Source: Microbacterium sp. ACRRU
GTDB lineage: Bacteria; Actinomycetota; Actinomycetes; Actinomycetales; Microbacteriaceae
DNA: 64,000 nt
Reading direction: 5' to 3'
NCBI RefSeq assembly: GCF_022346945.1
Contig: NZ_JAKRNI010000012.1
Coordinates: forward strand, 1 to 64,000
Below the pieces are notes generated by a model, which had not been told where the DNA came from, ran no database searches, and worked only from the letters and a program-made list of their open reading frames with translations. Made by a program: the position numbers and the translations under genes. The stretch's first letter is position 1; every line of letters starts with the position of its first letter. This document shows, in pieces, positions 17,217 through 29,595 of this stretch.

Positions 17217-18638
17217 ATGTCACTGCACCAAGTACCGGATGTTCCCGTCTGGTCCGCCGTGCTCGACCATCTCCTCACCGATGACCGCGTCACTCCGCAG
17301 CTCCACGGATTCCTGAACCTCGCCGTTCCCCAGGGTGTCATGGGCGGCACGCTCTATCTCGACGTGCCCAACGATCTCACGGCAGCGCAGATGAACAAGC
17401 GCATGCGCGCACCTATCCTCGAAGCACTCACGCAGGTGCAGGGTGTCGACCCCGAGGTCAGCAACTTCCGCGTCGTGGTGAATCCCGACCTGATCGAATC
17501 GCACCGGTCCGCGCCGGCATCCGAGGAGCGTCCCGCACCCGCTGCTCCCGCGACGAACTCGCCGATGCCCGAGCAGGCGCCCGAGCCCATCGTCCCGGCA
17601 TCCCGGAACGACACCCGACTGAACCCGAAGTACACGTTCGACAACTTCGTCATCGGCCAGTCCAACCGCTTCGCCCACGCCGCCGCGGTCGCGGTCGCCG
17701 AGGCACCCGCGAAGGCCTACAACCCGCTGTTCATCTACGGCGACTCGGGTCTGGGCAAGACGCACCTTCTGCACGCCATCGGTGACTACGCCGCGAGCAT
17801 GTACGCCGGTATCCGCATCCGGTACGTCTCGAGCGAAGAGTTCACGAACGACTTCATCAACTCCATCGCGAACAACCGTGGTTCGGCGTTCCAGGCGCGG
17901 TATCGGGATGTCGACATCCTCCTCATCGACGACATCCAGTTCCTGCAGGGACGAGCCGAGACGCAAGAGGCGTTCTTCCACACCTTCAACACGCTCCACG
18001 ACCACGACAAGCAGGTCGTGATCACCAGCGACCTGCCGCCCAAGCAGCTCACGGGCTTCGAGGACCGCATGCGCAGCCGGTTCGAGTGGGGCCTGATTAC
18101 GGATGTGCAGGCTCCCGACCTCGAGACGCGTATCGCGATCCTCAGGAAGAAGGCGCAGAGCGAGCGTCTGCTGATCCCCGACGACGTATTGGAGTACATC
18201 GCGACGGTCGTGTCGTCGAACATCCGCGAACTCGAGGGCGCTCTCATCCGCGTCTCAGCGTTCGCGAGCCTCAACCGCTCGACGCTCGACATGTCCCTGG
18301 CTCAAACCGTTCTGCGCGACATCATCGACCAGGACGACGCGAACGTCGTGTCGCCGACCGACATCATCACGGCGACGGCGCAGTACTTCAAGCTGTCCGT
18401 CGACGATCTTTACGGTTCGAGCCGATCACAGGCCGTCGCCACGGCGCGGCAGATCGCGATGTACCTGTGCCGCGAGCGGACGAGCCTGTCACTGCCGAAG
18501 ATCGGGCAGCTGTTCGGCAATCGCGACCACACCACGGTGATGTACGCCTACAAGAAGATCAGCGACCTGATGAAGGAGCGTCGATCCATCTACAACCAGG
18601 TCTCCGAGATCACCACGCAGCTGGGCCGCATGCGCTGA
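17217..18638 (+). CDS. dnaA: chromosomal replication initiator DnaA
   Basis: This 473-residue AAA+ initiator binds DnaA boxes and melts oriC. Domain I is at the N-terminus and domain II is a Pro/Ala-rich linker. Domain III has Walker A (GDSGLGKTHLLHAIG) and Walker B (DILLIDDIQFL), and domain IV carries the DNA-binding signature NRDHTTVMYAYKKI. The ATG at 17217 has a close GGAGGGG ribosome-binding site. It is flanked by DnaA boxes on both sides and followed by a strong terminator. Confidence 0.98.
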   Translation: MSLHQVPDVPVWSAVLDHLLTDDRVTPQLHGFLNLAVPQGVMGGTLYLDVPNDLTAAQMNKRMRAPILEALTQVQGVDPEVSNFRVVVNPDLIESHRSAPASEERPAPAAPATNSPMPEQAPEPIVPASRNDTRLNPKYTFDNFVIGQSNRFAHAAAVAVAEAPAKAYNPLFIYGDSGLGKTHLLHAIGDYAASMYAGIRIRYVSSEEFTNDFINSIANNRGSAFQARYRDVDILLIDDIQFLQGRAETQEAFFHTFNTLHDHDKQVVITSDLPPKQLTGFEDRMRSRFEWGLITDVQAPDLETRIAILRKKAQSERLLIPDDVLEYIATVVSSNIRELEGALIRVSAFASLNRSTLDMSLAQTVLRDIIDQDDANVVSPTDIITATAQYFKLSVDDLYGSSRSQAVATARQIAMYLCRERTSLSLPKIGQLFGNRDHTTVMYAYKKISDLMKERRSIYNQVSEITTQLGRMR

Positions 18639-18654
18639 GCAGCCGCGTCAACAG

Positions 18655-18697
18655 AGGGGTTCGTCCGTATCCGCGGACGAACCCCTTCGTCGTTTTC
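18655..18697 (+). terminator. intrinsic terminator after dnaA
   Basis: A perfect 13-bp stem (AGGGGTTCGTCCG / CGGACGAACCCCT) with a 6-base loop is followed by TCGTCGTTTT. It separates dnaA transcription from the oriC spacer. Confidence 0.88.
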
Positions 18698-19050
18698 GCG
18701 GCTCCACGGGGCGGACATCGCCCCTCACGGGGATGTTTTCACCCGGTTCTACACAGTGTGGAAAACCTGTGGATAACTTGAAATCTCTGCGGAGGAGTTG
18801 TGAACGACACGCCTCTCCCTGTGGAGGAAGACTCGAACCGACGACCGCTGTCGTCTGTTAACTGCCCAGGCTCTCCGCAACACGTCCACAGGTCACAGAC
18901 GTGTAGTTCCCTTCTGTTAACACGCATCGCGAGAGTTATCCACATTCTCCACAGCGGTTAACAAGATGAAGATCCCATTGATGAGTTAACAGAGATCCGA
19001 TGACCTCGAGGGGCCGAGGTGGGGCGACATGTGCCGACACGGTCGGGCAC
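18698..19050. other. oriC: replication origin oriC
   Basis: The dnaA-dnaN spacer is locally AT-rich and holds DnaA boxes: TGTGGATAA (18768-18776) and TTATCCACA (18936-18944) are perfect. TGTGGAAAA (18757-18765) and TTCTCCACA (18945-18953) are close variants. It also contains a repeated TCTGTTAAC element (18854, 18913 and, inverted, 18985) and a related GTTAACAAG at 18957. The location between dnaA and dnaN is the standard actinobacterial origin. Confidence 0.93.
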
Positions 19051-19088
19051 TAGCATGGGTAAGCCATACCGCCGTCAAGGGAGCGCCC

Positions 19089-20240
19089 GTGAAGTTTCAC
19101 GTCAATCGCGATGTCTTCAGCGAAGCCGTTTCGTTCGTGGTCAAGCTCCTGCCACAGCGCAACCCGCAGCCGATCCTCGCCGGGGTCCTCATCGAAGCGG
19201 GCGAGCAGGGTCTGACCCTCGCCGCCTTCGACTACGAGGCGTCGGCGCGCACGACCATCGAGGCCACGGTCGACGAACCGGGCACGATCCTCGTCCACGG
19301 CCGTCTTCTCTCCGACATCGCCAGCCGGCTGCCGAACGCCCCCATCCAGATCACGGTCGATGACGATGGCGGCATCCTGCTCACATGCGGCTCCGCACGG
19401 TTCACGCTGGCGTCGATGCCGGTGCAGGAGTACCCCGCGATTCCCGAGGTCAGCGGAGAATCCGGTCTCGTCCCGGCCGACGACTTCGCCACCGCGATCG
19501 CTCAGGTGGCGTTCGCTGCGTCGCGCGACGACGTCACACCGGTGCTGACCGGTGTTCAGCTCGAGGTCACCGGCACCCAGCTGAGCCTCGTCGCCACCGA
19601 CCGCTACCGCGTCGCGCTGCGTGAGATCCCGTGGGACGGCGGAGCCGCGGCATCCGACGAGCCCACATCCGCGCTGGTTCCGGCCCGCACGCTGCAGGAA
19701 GTCGGCAAGACCTTCGCCCACGGCGGCGACATCTCGATCGCGTTCTCGGGGTCGGGCGACCGCGAGATCATCGCGTTCTCGTCCGGCAACAAGACGGTGA
19801 CGTCGCTGCTCATCAAGGGCAACTTCCCGCCGGTCCGCCGTCTGTTCCCCGCGCAGACCGAGCACCACAGCGTCGTCAACACGGCCGAGCTCGCCGAAGC
19901 GGTCCGCCGCGTCGCGCTCGTGCTCGACCGGTCCGCACCGCTGCGGTTCACTTTCGGTCCCGACGGGGTGTCGATGGATGCCTCCGGCACCGAGCAGGCA
20001 CGCGCCACCGAGTCGGTCGACGCGACGCTCGCTGGCGACGAGGTGACCCTGGGTCTGAACCCGCAGTACCTGCTCGAGTCGCTCGGCGCGGTGCGGAGCG
20101 AGTTCACCCGCATCACGTTCACGTCGAGCGACAACGCCAACAAGCTCAGCCCCGTGCTCATCACCCCGCAGACCTCGGTCGACAAGGGTGGCGAGGGCTC
20201 GTTCAAGTACCTGCTGCAGCCGAACCTGCTGCTGCGCTGA
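19089..20240 (+). CDS. dnaN: DNA polymerase III beta sliding clamp
   Basis: This 383-residue protein forms the replication clamp; three repeated clamp domains are evident from length and internal pattern. The GTG at 19089 is chosen because AAGGGAG lies upstream and the product begins VKFHVNRDVFSEAV, the usual start of actinobacterial DnaN. The C-terminal end (SPVLITP) carries the conserved clamp segment. A TAGCAT -10-like element lies about 35 bases upstream. Confidence 0.97.
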   Translation: MKFHVNRDVFSEAVSFVVKLLPQRNPQPILAGVLIEAGEQGLTLAAFDYEASARTTIEATVDEPGTILVHGRLLSDIASRLPNAPIQITVDDDGGILLTCGSARFTLASMPVQEYPAIPEVSGESGLVPADDFATAIAQVAFAASRDDVTPVLTGVQLEVTGTQLSLVATDRYRVALREIPWDGGAAASDEPTSALVPARTLQEVGKTFAHGGDISIAFSGSGDREIIAFSSGNKTVTSLLIKGNFPPVRRLFPAQTEHHSVVNTAELAEAVRRVALVLDRSAPLRFTFGPDGVSMDASGTEQARATESVDATLAGDEVTLGLNPQYLLESLGAVRSEFTRITFTSSDNANKLSPVLITPQTSVDKGGEGSFKYLLQPNLLLR

Positions 20241-20288
20241 GCGGGGTCCGACCCGGCGGATGTCGGGGCCGGCGGGTAGTCTGACCCG

Positions 20289-21440
20289 GTGATCGTGGAG
20301 CAGCTGGGACTAACGGACTTCCGCAATTACGCGGCCGCCGACGTCTCCCTCTCTACGGGGGCCAACCTCTTCGTCGGGCGGAACGGACAGGGCAAGACGA
20401 ACCTCGTCGAGGCGGTCGCCTACCTCGCGACACTGGGGTCGCATCGTGTCTCGAGCGACGCCCCCATGGTGCGCGACGGTGCGGATGCCGCGATCGTCCG
20501 TGCGCGGCTGGCACACGGTGACCGCAGTGTGCTGCTCGAACTGCAGCTGAACCGGCAGGGGTCGAACAAGGCGCGTGTCAACGGCGTCAATGTGCGCACG
20601 GCAGAGCTGCCGCGGTACGCCCAGGTGGTGCTCTTCGCGCCTGAAGACCTGCAGATCGTGCGTGGCGATCCCTCCGCGCGACGACGCTTCGCCGATCAGC
20701 TGATCGTTCAGCGGTCGCCGCGTCTCGCGGGCGTTCTCGCCGATTACGACCGGGTGCTCCGCCAACGCACGGCTCTGCTGAAGTCCGCGCGGGCCCGCGG
20801 GGTCCGGGGCGACGCCCTCGGCACCCTCGACGTGTGGGACGACAAGCTCGTCGCCCTCGGCACCGAGGTGATCGAGGCGCGTCTGGCGCTGGCATCCGAT
20901 CTGTCCTCTCCCGTGGCCGAGGCGTACACGGCTATCGCCGGAGCCGACCACGACCCCCGTCTGCGCTGGGCGCTGTCGGTGGTCGGGGGCGACCCCGAGG
21001 AGGGCGACGCGATCGCGGGGGCGGGAGCTGCCGGTTCGCTGGCGGAGCAGTTCCGTTCGGCACTGGCCGCGCGGCGGTCGATGGAGCTCGAGCGCGGGCT
21101 GACCCTCGTCGGTCCGCACCGCGACGACCTCGTGCTCGAGGTCCGCGGGCTGCCGGTCAAGGGGTACGCCTCGCACGGTGAGTCGTGGTCGGTCGCGCTG
21201 GCGCTGCGGCTGGCATCCGCCGAGCTGCTTCGCGCCGAGTCGCGGCTCGGCGACCCCGTCCTGATCCTGGATGACGTCTTCGCCGAGCTCGATGCCGGCC
21301 GTCGCACGCGCCTGGCCGAGCTCGCGGCCGGATACGAACAGGTCATCGTCACGTCCGCGGTCGAGGAGGACGTGCCCGAGGGGCTCCGTGCGCACGTCGT
21401 TCGCGTCGAGGCCGGACGCATCAAGGATGCCGATGAGTGA
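20289..21440 (+). CDS. recF: DNA replication and repair protein RecF
   Basis: This 383-residue SMC-like ATPase loads RecA at gaps. Walker A is GRNGQGKTN near residue 35, and the signature and Walker B region lies near the C-terminus (DPVLILDDVFAELD). It starts with GTG about 48 bases after dnaN and overlaps the next gene by 8 bases. The dnaN-recF-dciA-gyrB order is conserved. Confidence 0.96.
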   Translation: MIVEQLGLTDFRNYAAADVSLSTGANLFVGRNGQGKTNLVEAVAYLATLGSHRVSSDAPMVRDGADAAIVRARLAHGDRSVLLELQLNRQGSNKARVNGVNVRTAELPRYAQVVLFAPEDLQIVRGDPSARRRFADQLIVQRSPRLAGVLADYDRVLRQRTALLKSARARGVRGDALGTLDVWDDKLVALGTEVIEARLALASDLSSPVAEAYTAIAGADHDPRLRWALSVVGGDPEEGDAIAGAGAAGSLAEQFRSALAARRSMELERGLTLVGPHRDDLVLEVRGLPVKGYASHGESWSVALALRLASAELLRAESRLGDPVLILDDVFAELDAGRRTRLAELAAGYEQVIVTSAVEEDVPEGLRAHVVRVEAGRIKDADE

Positions 21441-21921
21441 CGAGTCCGAACTGCCCGAGACGATGGCGACGTATCTGCGTCTGCGCGGGCTCGAGCCGTC
21501 GCCCTACCGCAAGAAGAAGCGCCGGCGCCGGGCCGATGACGGCGACAACGCCCCCTTCGCTCCCGGACGCGACCCCCGCGGGCTGGGCGACGTCCTGTCG
21601 GCGCTCACCCATTCCGCGGGGTGGGAGCCGCAGCTCGCGCGCGAAGACCTCGTCCGCACGTGGCACGACGTCGCCGGCGCCGACACCGCTGCGCACACGC
21701 GTCCGGTGGCCCTGGATGCCGGGATGCTGACGGTCCAGGCCGACTCGACGGCGTGGGCGAAACAGCTGCAACTGATGCGCGCGCACATCCTGTCGGAGAT
21801 CATTCGTCGCTTCCCGGAGGCGGGGGTCGAATCGATCCGCTTCATCGGGCCGGACGTCCCCTCGTGGAAATGGGGGACGAGAGCCGTTCCAGGCCGCGGC
21901 CCGCGCGATACCTACGGCTAG
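21433..21921 (+). CDS. dciA: DciA-like DUF721 protein
   Basis: This 162-residue protein has a basic N-terminal linker ([11 protein letters not shown]). The C-terminal DUF721 domain includes [20 protein letters not shown] and [16 protein letters not shown]721/DciA proteins act as helicase operators that help load replicative helicase in bacteria lacking DnaC. The ATG at 21433 has AAGGA 5 bases upstream; an ATG at 21427 is the alternative. It overlaps recF, so the two are coupled. Confidence 0.9.
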   Translation: MSDESELPETMATYLRLRGLEPSPYRKKKRRRRADDGDNAPFAPGRDPRGLGDVLSALTHSAGWEPQLAREDLVRTWHDVAGADTAAHTRPVALDAGMLTVQADSTAWAKQLQLMRAHILSEIIRRFPEAGVESIRFIGPDVPSWKWGTRAVPGRGPRDTYG

Positions 21922-21997
21922 GCCATGGTCGGGGTCGGTTCGCTCCGATTTCTCCCCTCCTAGGGGCGTACACACCGTGTTGGGAGACCCCACGCGG

Positions 21998-22003
21998 TAA
22001 GAT
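21998..22003 (+). promoter_or_regulatory. possible gyrB promoter -10
   Basis: TAAGAT lies 38 bases before the chosen gyrB start in the 119-base dciA-gyrB spacer. No convincing -35 is seen. Confidence 0.35.
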
Positions 22004-22040
22004 GGAGGTTCCGACGAATCGATCTGGAGCTCGCGAAGTC

Positions 22041-24074
22041 ATGACGTCCGAAAACCCCGACAACGTTTCCGAGGAACCCGAAACGACCAGCACGAAGGTT
22101 CCCAACGAGTACGGGGCAGACGCCATCCAGGTGCTCGAAGGTCTCGAGGCCGTACGCAAGCGTCCCGGCATGTACATCGGTTCGACCGGCGAGCGGGGCC
22201 TTCACCACCTCGTGCAAGAGATCGTCGACAACTCCGTCGACGAGGCCCTCGCCGGCTACTGCGACACCATCGATGTCACGATCCTCTCCGACGGCGCGGT
22301 GCGCGTGATCGACAACGGTCGCGGCATCCCTGTCGACATGCACCGGACCGAGGGCAAGTCGACCGTCGAGGTCGTTCTCACCGTTCTGCACGCGGGCGGA
22401 AAGTTCGGCGGCGGCGGATACGCCGTCTCGGGCGGTCTGCACGGCGTCGGTTCGTCGGTCGTCAACGCTCTGTCGACGCGCCTCGAGGTCGAGGTCAAGC
22501 GCCAGGGTCATGTGTGGCGTCAGTCGTTCCGCAACGGCGGTGTTCCGCTGGCCCCCCTGGAAAAGGGCGAGGCCAGCGACGAGACCGGTACGTCGATCAC
22601 GTTCTGGCCGGATGCCACGATCTTCGACACCGTCGACTTCGATTACGACACGCTGCGTACCCGCTTCCAGCAGATGGCGTTCCTCAACAAGGGCCTGCGC
22701 ATCAGCCTCCGTGACGAGCGTCCGCAGGCCGTGGTGACCGAGGGCGAGCCCGGTGAAGAGGTCACCGCGGGGCGCCACGACACGTTCCTCTACGAGCGCG
22801 GTCTCGTCGACTACGTCGAGCACCTGAACCGTGTCCGGAAGGCGGACGTCGTCAACGACGAGGTCATCGAGGTCGAATCCGAGGACACCGACCGCAAGAT
22901 CGCCCTCGAGCTGGCGATGCAGTGGACCACGGCCTACACCGAGAACGTCTTCACCTACGCCAACACCATCAACACCCACGAGGGCGGGACTCACGAAGAA
23001 GGGTTCCGCGCGGCGCTGACCACGCAGGTCAACCGCTACGCGCGGGCCAACAACCTCCTGAAGGAGAAGGACGACAACCTCACCGGTGAGGACATCCGCG
23101 AGGGCCTCACCGCCGTCATCTCCGTCAAGCTCTCGGAGCCGCAGTTCGAGGGTCAGACCAAGACCAAGCTCGGCAACACCGAAGCGCGCGCGTTCGTGCA
23201 GAAGGTCGTCGGCGACAAGCTCGGCGACTGGTTCGACCGCAACCCGGCGCAGGCGAAGAACATCATCCGCAAGGCGATCGATGCCGCCACCGCTCGTCTC
23301 GCCGCGCGCAAGGCCCGCGAGACCGCGCGCCGGAAGAGCGTCTTCGAGTCCGCAGCGATGCCCGACAAGCTCAAGGACTGCACGTCGAAAGACCCGTCGA
23401 TCAGTGAGATCTTCCTCGTCGAGGGTGACTCGGCCGGCGGCTCGGCGGTGCAGGGGCGCGACCCGCACACGCAGGCGATCCTGGCGCTGCGCGGCAAAAT
23501 CCTGAACGTCGAGCGCGCACGCCTCGACCGCGCGCTCGGCAACAAAGAAGTCCAGGCGATGATCCAGGCGTTCGGCACGGGCATCGGCGAGGACTTCGAC
23601 ATGGCCAAGGCCCGCTATCACAAGATCGTCCTGATGGCGGATGCCGATGTCGACGGTCAGCACATCACGACCCTCCTGCTGACCCTGCTCTTCCGCTACA
23701 TGCGTGGTCTCATCGAGGCGGGTTTCGTCTACCTCGCGCAGCCGCCGCTGTACCGCTTGAAGTGGTCGAACCACCCGCACGAGTACGCCTACAGCGACCG
23801 CGAGCGGGATGCGCTCCTGGTCGAGGGGCAGGCCGCCGGCCGTCGCATTCCCAAGGACAACGGCATCCAGCGCTACAAGGGTCTGGGCGAGATGAACGAC
23901 CACGAGCTCTGGGAGACCACGATGGACCCCCAGACCCGCACGCTCCGGCAGGTCACCATCGACGACGCCGCCTCGGCCGACGAGATCTTCTCCGTGTTGA
24001 TGGGAGAAGACGTCGAATCGCGTCGCAGCTTCATCCAGCGCAACGCCAAAGACGTCCGCTTCCTCGACATCTGA
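22041..24074 (+). CDS. gyrB: DNA gyrase subunit B
   Basis: This 677-residue ATPase subunit of gyrase has the GHKL ATP site ([42 protein letters not shown]). The TOPRIM domain has EGDSAGGSA and [11 protein letters not shown], and the C-terminus is [17 protein letters not shown]. The ATG at 22041 has GGAGC 10 bases upstream. An in-frame ATG at 22002 overlaps the likely promoter and is less plausible. gyrA follows after 31 bases. Confidence 0.97.
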   Translation: MTSENPDNVSEEPETTSTKVPNEYGADAIQVLEGLEAVRKRPGMYIGSTGERGLHHLVQEIVDNSVDEALAGYCDTIDVTILSDGAVRVIDNGRGIPVDMHRTEGKSTVEVVLTVLHAGGKFGGGGYAVSGGLHGVGSSVVNALSTRLEVEVKRQGHVWRQSFRNGGVPLAPLEKGEASDETGTSITFWPDATIFDTVDFDYDTLRTRFQQMAFLNKGLRISLRDERPQAVVTEGEPGEEVTAGRHDTFLYERGLVDYVEHLNRVRKADVVNDEVIEVESEDTDRKIALELAMQWTTAYTENVFTYANTINTHEGGTHEEGFRAALTTQVNRYARANNLLKEKDDNLTGEDIREGLTAVISVKLSEPQFEGQTKTKLGNTEARAFVQKVVGDKLGDWFDRNPAQAKNIIRKAIDAATARLAARKARETARRKSVFESAAMPDKLKDCTSKDPSISEIFLVEGDSAGGSAVQGRDPHTQAILALRGKILNVERARLDRALGNKEVQAMIQAFGTGIGEDFDMAKARYHKIVLMADADVDGQHITTLLLTLLFRYMRGLIEAGFVYLAQPPLYRLKWSNHPHEYAYSDRERDALLVEGQAAGRRIPKDNGIQRYKGLGEMNDHELWETTMDPQTRTLRQVTIDDAASADEIFSVLMGEDVESRRSFIQRNAKDVRFLDI

Positions 24075-24105
24075 TCCGGTCGACTCGATACGAAACTGAG
24101 ATTCC

Positions 24106-26726
<2,621 letters not shown>

Positions 26727-26730
<4 letters not shown>

Positions 26731-27131
26731 GCACGGTAGCCGACAAGCTCGCCAAGAAGTCGACTCATAAGGCCCCTGCCAAGCAGGTGCGCCTGCGCCT
26801 GGTGTACATCGACTTCTGGTCGGCCGTGAAGCTGTCCTTCCTGGCGGCGGTGGCCATCGCCATCGTGACCGTCGTGTCCTACTTCCTGGTGTACCTCGTC
26901 GTGAGCGCGACGGGCCTCATCGGCAAGGCTGACGAGTTCTTCGCGAGCTTCACCGACGGCAGCGCCACGCTCTCGCAGTACGTGGGGCTCCCGCAGGTGA
27001 TGGCGTTCGCGGCGATCGTCGCCATCCTCAACCTGGTCGTCGTGACCGTGATGGGAGCCGTCGTCGCGGGCATCTACAACCTCGCGGTAAAGGTCACGGG
27101 CGGTCTGCTCGTGGGCTTCACCTCGAACTGA
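26727..27131 (+). CDS. DUF3566 transmembrane protein
   Basis: This 134-residue protein has a basic N-terminus and two transmembrane helices (about 38-62 and 92-118), with conserved [16 protein letters not shown] before the first. It overlaps the gyrA stop by four bases (ATGA). DUF3566 proteins sit directly after gyrA in many actinobacteria; their function is not established. Confidence 0.88.
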
Positions 27132-27161
27132 CGTCGATTCGGAAAAACCTCGGGATTCAGG

Positions 27162-27167
27162 TAAAGT
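27162..27167 (+). promoter_or_regulatory. possible tRNA promoter -10
   Basis: TAAAGT lies 33 bases upstream of tRNA-Ile in the 68-base gap after the DUF3566 gene. It could drive the tRNA pair separately from gyrBA. Confidence 0.35.
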
Positions 27168-27199
27168 CTTCGAGGTTGACGACGTTACGTCAGCGAGAC

Positions 27200-27273
27200 G
27201 GGGCTATAGCTCAGGCGGTTAGAGCGCTTCACTGATAATGAAGAGGTCCCAGGTTCAAGTCCTGGTAGCCCCA
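27200..27273 (+). tRNA. tRNA-Ile (GAT anticodon)
   Basis: This 74-base cloverleaf has a 7-bp acceptor stem (GGGGCTA / TAGCCCC), a T-arm GGTTCAAGTCC, and the anticodon loop CTGATAA with GAT at 27234-27236. The CCA end is not encoded. Confidence 0.96.
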
Positions 27274-27286
27274 CCCGTTCCCTCTC

Positions 27287-27359
27287 GGGGCCTTAGCTCA
27301 GCTGGTAGAGCGCCTGCTTTGCAAGCAGGATGTCAGGAGTTCGAATCTCCTAGGCTCCA
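27287..27359 (+). tRNA. tRNA-Ala (TGC anticodon)
   Basis: This 73-base cloverleaf has acceptor arms GGGGCCT / AGGCTCC (one G-U pair) and the T-arm AGTTCGAATCT. The anticodon TGC is at 27320-27322 within CTGCTTTGCAAGCAG. The Ile-Ala pair after gyrA is a common arrangement near bacterial origins. Confidence 0.96.
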
Positions 27360-27365
27360 CATTCC

Positions 27366-27400
27366 GAAAGAGTCGGCCCCGGCCGGCTCTTTCTCTTTTC
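27366..27400 (+). terminator. terminator after the tRNA pair
   Basis: GAAAGAGTCGGCC pairs with GGCCGGCTCTTTC (one G-U pair) around a 2-base turn and is followed by TCTTTTC. Confidence 0.8.
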
Positions 27401-27439
27401 TCCCTCCGATGTCGCGTCGCGCTGGCTAGGGTGATCGCA

Positions 27440-27874
27440 ATGGACATGCGAGTCGCCGCCTACGCCGTCATCACCGACGCCGACGACCGTGTCCTGCTCG
27501 CCCACTGGGTCGAGGGTCGGCGCGCCGCGTGGACGCTGCCCGGCGGCGGTCTCGAAGAGGGGGAGGACCCCGAGCACGCGGTTCGCCGAGAGGTGCGCGA
27601 AGAGACCGGGTTCCGTGTCACCGTCGACGGGCTCCTCGGCATCCATTCCCGTGTGATTCCCGCGCACGCGCGTCTGGCGGAGGATGCCACCGAACCTCTG
27701 CACGCGCTGCGTATCGTCTATCGCGCGCGCGTCGTCGGCGGACGCCTCCGGAACGAGATCGACGGATCGACCGACCGCGCGGAGTGGTTCAGTCTTGCGA
27801 AGACCCGCACGCTGCGGCGTGTGCAACTCGTCGACATCGCATTCCGCATGGCGGGCCTGCACGGGCCCCGATGA
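27440..27874 (+). CDS. NUDIX hydrolase
   Basis: This 144-residue protein has a complete Nudix box (GGGLEEGEDPEHAVRREVRE followed by ETGF), the Mg-dependent diphosphate-hydrolysing motif. The substrate (a modified nucleotide or other nucleoside diphosphate) is not predictable. The ATG at 27440 is chosen; TAGGGT just upstream could be a -10, making the mRNA nearly leaderless. It converges with the YbaK-like gene, with 4 bases between stops. Confidence 0.88.
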   Translation: MDMRVAAYAVITDADDRVLLAHWVEGRRAAWTLPGGGLEEGEDPEHAVRREVREETGFRVTVDGLLGIHSRVIPAHARLAEDATEPLHALRIVYRARVVGGRLRNEIDGSTDRAEWFSLAKTRTLRRVQLVDIAFRMAGLHGPR

Positions 27875-27878
27875 CCGC

Positions 27879-28352
27879 TCAGTCGCGCGGAGCGGTGATG
27901 TCGGCCACGGTGGCGTCGTACGCCCGGATGAGGTCGTCGGCGTCGACGAACAGGCTGTAGCCGTGCGCACCCGCGCCCATCGCGATGCGGCGCCCCACGA
28001 TGCTCTCGTCGGCGTACACGGGCCACGCGGTGGTGCTGCCGATCGGGACGATCGTGCCGCGCTCGTAGCCGGTGGCCGCCAGTGCCAGCTCCGGCTCGGG
28101 CAGACGCAGCTTGTTCACGCCGACCAGCGCGCGGAGCTTGGGCCACGAGATCACGCGATCACCGGGGACGAGCGCGAACAGGAACGTGTCGTCCGCCCTC
28201 TTCACCACGAGCGTCTTGACGATGTCGTCGGGGAGGATGCCGAGTAGCTTGGCCGCCTCTTCCAGCGAGGTCGCGGCGGGCCGTTCCCGCACATCGACAG
28301 AGAGGCCGCGCTCTCGCGCGGCCTCTCGAACTCTCCTGGTGGGGTCGCTCAC
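27879..28352 (-). CDS. YbaK/EbsC-type aminoacyl-tRNA deacylase family protein
   Basis: This 157-residue protein has the YbaK/ProX editing-domain pattern: the K in IVKTLVVKRAD and the GYERGTIVPIG motif near the substrate pocket. Relatives hydrolyse mischarged Cys-tRNA(Pro) or similar. The GTG start at 28352 overlaps the upstream stop (GTGA) and is preferred over upstream starts that would run into the neighbouring gene. Confidence 0.87.
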   Translation of the reverse strand: MSDPTRRVREAARERGLSVDVRERPAATSLEEAAKLLGILPDDIVKTLVVKRADDTFLFALVPGDRVISWPKLRALVGVNKLRLPEPELALAATGYERGTIVPIGSTTAWPVYADESIVGRRIAMGAGAHGYSLFVDADDLIRAYDATVADITAPRD

Positions 28353-28921
28353 GCGTCGGGAGCACGGAGCGGGTCGTCGGCCACCCACAGCTCATCGTCG
28401 GCGCGAAGCGTCTGCCACGCGGCGTAGGCGACACCGGCAGCGGCCACGACGCCGAGGAGGATGGCGATGACACCACCGGCGCCCATGCCGCTCTTCTGCT
28501 TCGGCAGCTTGGCGGCGAGGTTCTTCGTCGCCTTCTTGCCGTACTTCTCGGCGCGCTTGGCGTACTTGTGGGTGTCGAGCTCGAACCCGCGCCCCTTCGC
28601 CAGTCGATCACGCGTGTCGCCCGCGGCATCCCATACGGACATCGCGCCACCCACGACGGCACCGGCCGCCGGGATGACCTTGCCGCTGAGGAAGCGGTTG
28701 GCGTAGGTCACGCTCTTGCCGACGTACGGTGCGGCGTACTTGTCGTATCCGTCGTGCACGGCGGGCACGAGGTCTTCGCGGCTGAAGCGACCGAGCTGGC
28801 GACCGGCTTCGCGGGCCACCTTTCCGCTCTCGCCCAGCAGAACCTGCTGAGACTCCCACACCTTCGCGGCGTGCTTCTGGAGCTTGCGCAGTTCCTTCTT
28901 GCTCTTGCGGCTGAGGCCCAC
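28349..28921 (-). CDS. hypothetical membrane-anchored basic protein
   Basis: This 190-residue protein has a Lys/Arg-rich N-terminus (SRKSKKELRKLQKHAAKVWE). The amphipathic middle holds small Gly/Ala-rich segments (VIPAAGAVVGGAMSVWDAAG). One transmembrane helix lies near residues 145-168, with an acidic tail. The GTG at 28921 follows a good GGGAGG ribosome-binding site at 8 bases. The family is not recognised; Microbacteriaceae-like neighbours suggest an envelope role, but nothing catalytic is visible. Confidence 0.65.
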   Translation of the reverse strand: MGLSRKSKKELRKLQKHAAKVWESQQVLLGESGKVAREAGRQLGRFSREDLVPAVHDGYDKYAAPYVGKSVTYANRFLSGKVIPAAGAVVGGAMSVWDAAGDTRDRLAKGRGFELDTHKYAKRAEKYGKKATKNLAAKLPKQKSGMGAGGVIAILLGVVAAAGVAYAAWQTLRADDELWVADDPLRAPDA

Positions 28922-29021
28922 GGCTTCATCCTCCCTGTCGATGGGATGTACGCGATTCATCTTGCCAGAACGGGGCTCGGGGTCCGCGGACCCTTGCAGA
29001 TAACTCTGAGAGAATGTAGCC

Positions 29022-29579
29022 ATGGCTTCCCACACCGCCGTTGCGACTCTGCACACCAACCACGGCGACATCGTCGTCAACCTGTTCGGCGACCACGCGC
29101 CCCGAACCGTCCGGAACTTCGTCGGTCTCGCCGACGGCACCCAGGAATGGACCAACCCGGCCACGGGCGCCAAGGGCGAGGGTCCGCTCTACTCGAACGT
29201 CGTGTTCCACCGCATCATCCCCGGCTTCATGATCCAGGGCGGCGACCCGCTCGGCCAGGGCATCGGCGGACCCGGCTACACGTTCAACGACGAGATCCAC
29301 CCCGAGCTCGACTTCTCGGCACCCTACAAGCTCGCGATGGCGAACGCCGGTCTGCGCCGCAACGCCATCACCGGGCAGCCCGAGGGCACCAACGGCTCGC
29401 AGTTCTTCATCACTACCGACCCCACCCCGTGGCTGCAGGGCAAGCACACGATCTTCGGCGAGGTCGCCGACGAAGCCTCGAAGAAGGTCGTCGACGCGAT
29501 CAGCAAGGTGCCCACCGCCGCCGGAGACCGCCCCGTCGAGCCCGTCGTGCTCGAGTCGGTCGACGTCGTCGCCGTCTGA
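29022..29579 (+). CDS. cyclophilin-type peptidyl-prolyl cis-trans isomerase
   Basis: This 185-residue cytoplasmic cyclophilin has conserved active-site sequence (FHRIIPGFMIQGGDP, GTNGSQFFIT, WLQGKHTIFGEV). It catalyses proline isomerisation. It lacks a signal peptide. Equivalent genes (PpiA) occur at the same place near the origin in mycobacteria. The rhomboid gene follows 16 bases later. Confidence 0.95.
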   Translation: MASHTAVATLHTNHGDIVVNLFGDHAPRTVRNFVGLADGTQEWTNPATGAKGEGPLYSNVVFHRIIPGFMIQGGDPLGQGIGGPGYTFNDEIHPELDFSAPYKLAMANAGLRRNAITGQPEGTNGSQFFITTDPTPWLQGKHTIFGEVADEASKKVVDAISKVPTAAGDRPVEPVVLESVDVVAV

Positions 29580-29595
29580 CCCTCGGCGGCGGCGG

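Noticed and set aside
19094..19107. parS-like GTTTCACGTCAATC at the start of dnaN.
   Set aside because: Two mismatches break the palindrome, and the bases are the conserved KFHVNR codons of DnaN.
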